The notes under the pieces were generated by a model. That model saw nothing but the letters and a program-made list of their open reading frames with translations, did no database searches and had not been told where the DNA came from. A DNA stretch of 64,000 nt from the NCBI GenBank assembly GCA_040220895.1, contig JAVJVY010000008.1, forward strand, positions 214,104 through 278,103, read 5' to 3'. The number at the start of each line of letters is the position of its first letter. Within the stretch, counting starts at the first letter, position 1. Made by a program: the position numbers and the translations under genes. Positions 60,462 through 64,000 of the stretch are shown one piece after another. The DNA is from UBA11591 sp040220895 (GTDB lineage: Bacteria > Bacteroidota > Bacteroidia > Flavobacteriales_E > Vicingaceae).

Positions 60462-62627
60462 ATGAAAAGAAATATGAAGAAGTTACTGGGAGTTGTTTTT
60501 TCTTTATTGGTCATTGGAAACACCTTTGTTTCCGCTCAGTGCTCGAGCTATGTGTCGCCTGAACCAACTTGTATAAGGGTGATGGCAAACGGTGATGTCG
60601 AGATCGACTTCAGCATTGCGAGCATGGGAGGAGCTACAGCCGCAGACATTGATCGTTTCGAATTGTTTTACTCACAATCTTGTGCCACTAAAGTAAATGT
60701 AGCAACCATTATAGTTCCAATGGGCGGTTTTCCGACAAGCACATTTACCCATGTTGGAGCTAATGCCAATAATGCAGACGCATGTTACCATATCGTGGCC
60801 TATTGCCGGGGCATGCCAACTACGGCCCTGACACAATCTACCAATATTAAAGCGGTCCGATTGAATTCCGTTGTTTCCAATGATTTTGAAGTAGCACTCA
60901 GTTGGAATTGGGATGAGCATTCATCCGGCTTGTTGGTAAATATTGAACGTGCGGTGATCCTTCCAGTTCCTTCCGCACCTGTTAACATAGCAAGTCCCAT
61001 CTATCAGCAAAGCACAATGTCTTACACTGATACTTTTGTGGCCTGTACTTCCACGTTGGCATATCAGGTCAAGCTGTCGAATATTGGAGCCGGTTGTACC
61101 TCACAATCTTCCATTGACACGGTCACCATTATCGACAACACCCCTCCAACAGCCATCCGATTGGACAGCGTCACTCACGACATTTCTACCGGTCGTCCCA
61201 AGCTTGGATGGCGACCGAGTCCTTCATTGGACACCAAAGGCTATATCATCTATCGCCACATTAATGGTGATTGCGGAAATAATGAAATTGTTGATTCAGT
61301 TTCCGGCCGATTAACAACGACCAAAATTGATCTTTCTTCCAGTTATGCAGGGAATGGTCCGGCACAATACAGCATCGTACCTTATGATGAATGTGGTAAT
61401 GCTGCAGGTTTCAACGGTATTTGTGTTAAATCCATGTTTGTTACACCTACCCTGGATGTCTGCCAAAAATCAGTCCGATTGGACTGGAATCACTACGAAG
61501 ATTTTGCTTCGGGCACGGATGTCTTATACAAAATTTTTGTGTCCATTGGCGGTTCCAATTATGTATTTATTGATCAGGTAACAGAAAACTTTTACATACA
61601 TGAAGATCCCATTGAGAACACCATTTTGACCTATAAGATCGTTGCCGTCGAAAACGGTGGCGCCGGTCCGTTCACAGCTACTTCCAATTACGTGAACGTC
61701 GATGCGGAATTTTTGCGTCAACCGGACTACGAGTATTTGCGATATGCCACAGTGGCCGAAAGAAATTACGTTCAGATGGAACTTTTCACCAACATCGATT
61801 CTGACGTAGATCAGTACATATTAAAGCGGGCATTGGATACTTCCATGGTCTATTCTACCGTCAATGTTTTCTATGCGCCAAAACGAAAAATACCTGCAGA
61901 CAGTGTAATCACCATGAACGATCGAAGCGCCATTACCGATCAGTTCCAATATTTTTATAAGGTGGACTTGTATGATTCTTGTGGCGCTTATATGTCAACG
62001 AGTAATGTAGCATCAACCATGTTGTTAAAAATTGTTGCAGATCCAACTAAGCGAGTCAATCGCCTGGAATGGACCAATGTTTTGGGGTGGAAAGGCGAGA
62101 CCTTTGCCTATAAGATATATCGCTTCCTGGACGGTGCCCCCCTGCGCGATCCATTGACCAAATTCCCGGATTCCGGTCGAACAACGGTTTTCTACGATTC
62201 GCTCCAATTGATCAACGACAATATTACTGGTGGCAACCCTTCTCAAGGGGAATATTGCTACTACATTGAGGCCATTGAAAACGAACCTTCTTTTAATGGG
62301 GTTCCTCCTGCCCGTTCTTATTCAAATGAGGTATGTGTGACTCAATTACCTTATGCCACTGTTCCAAATGCATTCTCGCCAAATGGTGACGGAAAGAATG
62401 AACGTTTCAGACCCGTAGTGATCTATCACGATATTTCGAGCTACGAATTTAAAATCGTGAATCGCTGGGGAGAAATGATCTATAAAACAAATAACGTATC
62501 TGCATCGTGGGACGGCACGAAGGATGGTCGACAGGTCCCTCAGGGCGTGTATGTTTATACGGTGCGCTACAAGGCCTCTTCCGGCCAGGAATTTGAGAAA
62601 GTAGGCACCGTTACCCTGGTGCGATAA
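60462..62627 (+). CDS. Secreted fibronectin-like protein with T9SS type-B sorting domain
   Basis: 721 residues from the ATG at 60462, where MKRNMKKLLGVVFSLLVIGN begins a signal peptide ending at SAQ. A further Met at 60474 is also possible. Four or five FnIII-like segments follow (VALSWNWDEHSSGLLVNIER, PKLGWRPSPSLDTKGYIIYR, SVRLDWNHYEDFASGTDVLY, VNRLEWTNVLGWKGETFAYK). The C-terminus is a gliding-motility-associated/type-B domain: VPNAFSPNGDGKNERFRP, FKIVNRWGEMIY, WDGTKDGRQVPQGVYVYTV. Exported by T9SS and attached to the surface; probably part of a matrix or gliding apparatus. 55 bp before the next secreted gene. Confidence 0.88.
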   Translation: MKRNMKKLLGVVFSLLVIGNTFVSAQCSSYVSPEPTCIRVMANGDVEIDFSIASMGGATAADIDRFELFYSQSCATKVNVATIIVPMGGFPTSTFTHVGANANNADACYHIVAYCRGMPTTALTQSTNIKAVRLNSVVSNDFEVALSWNWDEHSSGLLVNIERAVILPVPSAPVNIASPIYQQSTMSYTDTFVACTSTLAYQVKLSNIGAGCTSQSSIDTVTIIDNTPPTAIRLDSVTHDISTGRPKLGWRPSPSLDTKGYIIYRHINGDCGNNEIVDSVSGRLTTTKIDLSSSYAGNGPAQYSIVPYDECGNAAGFNGICVKSMFVTPTLDVCQKSVRLDWNHYEDFASGTDVLYKIFVSIGGSNYVFIDQVTENFYIHEDPIENTILTYKIVAVENGGAGPFTATSNYVNVDAEFLRQPDYEYLRYATVAERNYVQMELFTNIDSDVDQYILKRALDTSMVYSTVNVFYAPKRKIPADSVITMNDRSAITDQFQYFYKVDLYDSCGAYMSTSNVASTMLLKIVADPTKRVNRLEWTNVLGWKGETFAYKIYRFLDGAPLRDPLTKFPDSGRTTVFYDSLQLINDNITGGNPSQGEYCYYIEAIENEPSFNGVPPARSYSNEVCVTQLPYATVPNAFSPNGDGKNERFRPVVIYHDISSYEFKIVNRWGEMIYKTNNVSASWDGTKDGRQVPQGVYVYTVRYKASSGQEFEKVGTVTLVR

Positions 62628-62682
62628 CTTAAGGCAACCAATCCCTTGATAAGACGTCTTCTTTAAAATTCAATCAATAATC

Positions 62683-64000
62683 ATGAGAAAAATACTCTTA
62701 GGACTTTTTACTCTTCTTTTAATAATTTCTACCAAGCCTTCTCAGGCATCCCACTTATTGGGCGGAGAAATCACTTGGGAATGTTTGACTTCTGGCACAA
62801 ATTCGGGTGATATGATTTTCACCTTAAAACTTTATCGGGCCTGTATTGGAATTGGCCTTCCCGGTTCTGCCACTATCACTAATCCGCTTTATGCTACTTA
62901 TGGTGGAACGTCGTCTATCACTGTGAGCAGAACAGAACAAAATGACCTTTCTCCAGGGTGCTACGATGTTACAAAACAATTGAATTGCACAGGATCCACG
63001 GCGCAGCGTCAGAATGTCATGGAAGAGCATGTATATGTTTCTTCGAATGTGCAAATCAATGGAGTACCTGCTGCCGGAGGAAGTGCTTTCTTTTATACAT
63101 CTTGCTGCAGACCCGCTTCTACTTATATGAACAATATTACGGGTTCAGGTTATTGGCTTAGGGCCGTAATGTTCCCTTATACTCCTCCTGGTCAAACCTC
63201 GCCCCTATCTATCGGTACCAGCACGGGTGGCGGCACTTGTTATGATTCCTCTCCTTATTTTGCAGAGCGTCCTGCGACGATTATCTGCACGGGTTATCCA
63301 TTTACATATAATCATAACGCCGTTGATGAAGAACTGGATTCCCTTCATTACGATTGGACCCTTCCGATGCAGAGTGCTACGAATGGTATAACTTGGAAAA
63401 CCGGTTATTCCACCACCAGCCAGCTACCCGGAACCTATCACAATACGATGAATGTCCCTGCAACACTTAATTCGTTGACAGGGGAAATTAGCTTTACGGC
63501 ATTCAGCCCTCAGGGTAATTATCATTCTACCGCGATAAAAGTAACGTCATATAAATGTAGGCAGAAGGTGGCCGAGATCTACCGCGATATTCCGGTAGTG
63601 CTTTTAGCTTGCCCACCAACACCGACCTTACCACCATTGGCCAACACTCCCCCAGCCGTCCTCTTCAAATGGGCGGCCAATGCTACGGTCAACATTCCTT
63701 TGCCGGCGGGTGATACGGTATTGGCCGGTGATTCGGTAAACTTTTACATTACCTCAACGGACGTACAGTTTCTACCGGGCTTTACGCCTCAAACCAATTA
63801 CCTGCTTCCATCCGGAAGCCAGTTCGGAACGAAATTTGCCGACACCCTGAACGGTTGTAAATACCCCCCATGTGCCATTTTGGACACCAACAACGTCTTT
63901 TGGAACGATTCAGCCAGCTGGTGGGAGGGTAATTTTGGTGTTGCTACGCGTTTTAGCTGGAAGACCGACTGTAACCACCTGGCCCAGGTGAACGCTTGTT
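62683..64000 (+). CDS. Large secreted protein, N-terminal part (runs off right edge)
   Basis: 439 codons are open to the end of the window with no stop. Signal peptide MRKILLGLFTLLLIISTKPS ends at SQA; the mature start ASHLLGGEITWECLTSG with ITW-x-LYRACIG is the familiar opening of very large Bacteroidota gliding/T9SS type-B proteins. FFYTSCCRPAS, YWLRAVMFPYTPP and CPPTPTLPPLANTPP follow. The C-terminal sorting domain is outside the window, so T9SS export is an inference. It lies 55 bp downstream of the 60462 gene and is probably in the same operon. Confidence 0.82.
   Translation, partial: MRKILLGLFTLLLIISTKPSQASHLLGGEITWECLTSGTNSGDMIFTLKLYRACIGIGLPGSATITNPLYATYGGTSSITVSRTEQNDLSPGCYDVTKQLNCTGSTAQRQNVMEEHVYVSSNVQINGVPAAGGSAFFYTSCCRPASTYMNNITGSGYWLRAVMFPYTPPGQTSPLSIGTSTGGGTCYDSSPYFAERPATIICTGYPFTYNHNAVDEELDSLHYDWTLPMQSATNGITWKTGYSTTSQLPGTYHNTMNVPATLNSLTGEISFTAFSPQGNYHSTAIKVTSYKCRQKVAEIYRDIPVVLLACPPTPTLPPLANTPPAVLFKWAANATVNIPLPAGDTVLAGDSVNFYITSTDVQFLPGFTPQTNYLLPSGSQFGTKFADTLNGCKYPPCAILDTNNVFWNDSASWWEGNFGVATRFSWKTDCNHLAQVNAC

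Noticed and set aside
62663..62672. Palindrome AAGACGTCTT as a terminator between the two secreted genes
   Set aside because: It is a perfect 10-bp palindrome with no loop and no T-run; too short for an intrinsic terminator.

Overview
The window looks like one contiguous stretch of a Bacteroidota chromosome. The signs are T9SS C-terminal sorting domains on several giant secreted proteins, a PorG-like barrel, TAnnTTTG-type promoter boxes, weak Shine-Dalgarno signals, and the family-typical neighbours relA/spoT, fur, purA and an OstA-like gene. The genus cannot be told from the sequence. I see no rRNA, tRNA, CRISPR array or transposase gene.

Layout. (1) 1-6004, minus strand: housekeeping genes, in transcription order fumarylacetoacetase, RelA/SpoT, Fur, PurA and an OstA-like protein that runs off the left edge. 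(2) 6203-11194, plus strand: a 1663-residue T9SS cargo protein with Cys-rich repeats, closed by a clear intrinsic terminator. (3) 11376-22082, minus strand: exosortase, its small membrane partner, a 1331-residue T9SS cargo protein, a 78-82 residue protein with an octaproline and a PID-CTERM-like exosortase signal, a sulfotransferase, glyA, and a WbpB/WbpD/WbpE-type cassette for a diacetamido-uronic acid sugar. A broken four-helix-bundle (IVP-type) gene flanked by 22-bp inverted repeats sits between wbpB and wbpD. (4) 22094-53876, plus strand: about 31.8 kb and 30 consecutive co-directional genes for a surface polysaccharide. They encode a Wzc-like co-polymerase/tyrosine kinase, a Wzm/Wzt ABC exporter, 14 glycosyltransferases, four sulfotransferases, a carbamoyltransferase, two acyltransferases, a deacetylase, an epimerase, an aminotransferase, a methyltransferase, a Wzy-like polymerase and an unknown propeller-like protein. 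(5) 53864-56752, minus strand: a membrane-anchored SGNH-like protein, a PorG-like protein and a methyltransferase. (6) 56812-64000, plus strand: a nitronate monooxygenase-like flavoprotein, an active/inactive M16 peptidase pair, a T9SS type-B secreted protein and the start of another large secreted protein cut by the right edge.

How it fits together. Regions 3 and 4 share a divergent start region: only 11 bp separate the annotated ATGs, or about 60 bp if the exosortase starts at an internal Met. They probably form one envelope island that makes and exports a heavily decorated glycan (sulfated, carbamoylated, acylated, deacetylated) and contains an exosortase with a candidate mini-substrate. 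T9SS cargo genes are interleaved with it. The most unusual items are the exosortase/octaproline-PID module inside a sulfated-glycan locus, the coexistence of Wzm/Wzt with a Wzy-like protein, and the IVP element, whose ends would pair fully in the transcript through compensatory G-U pairs.
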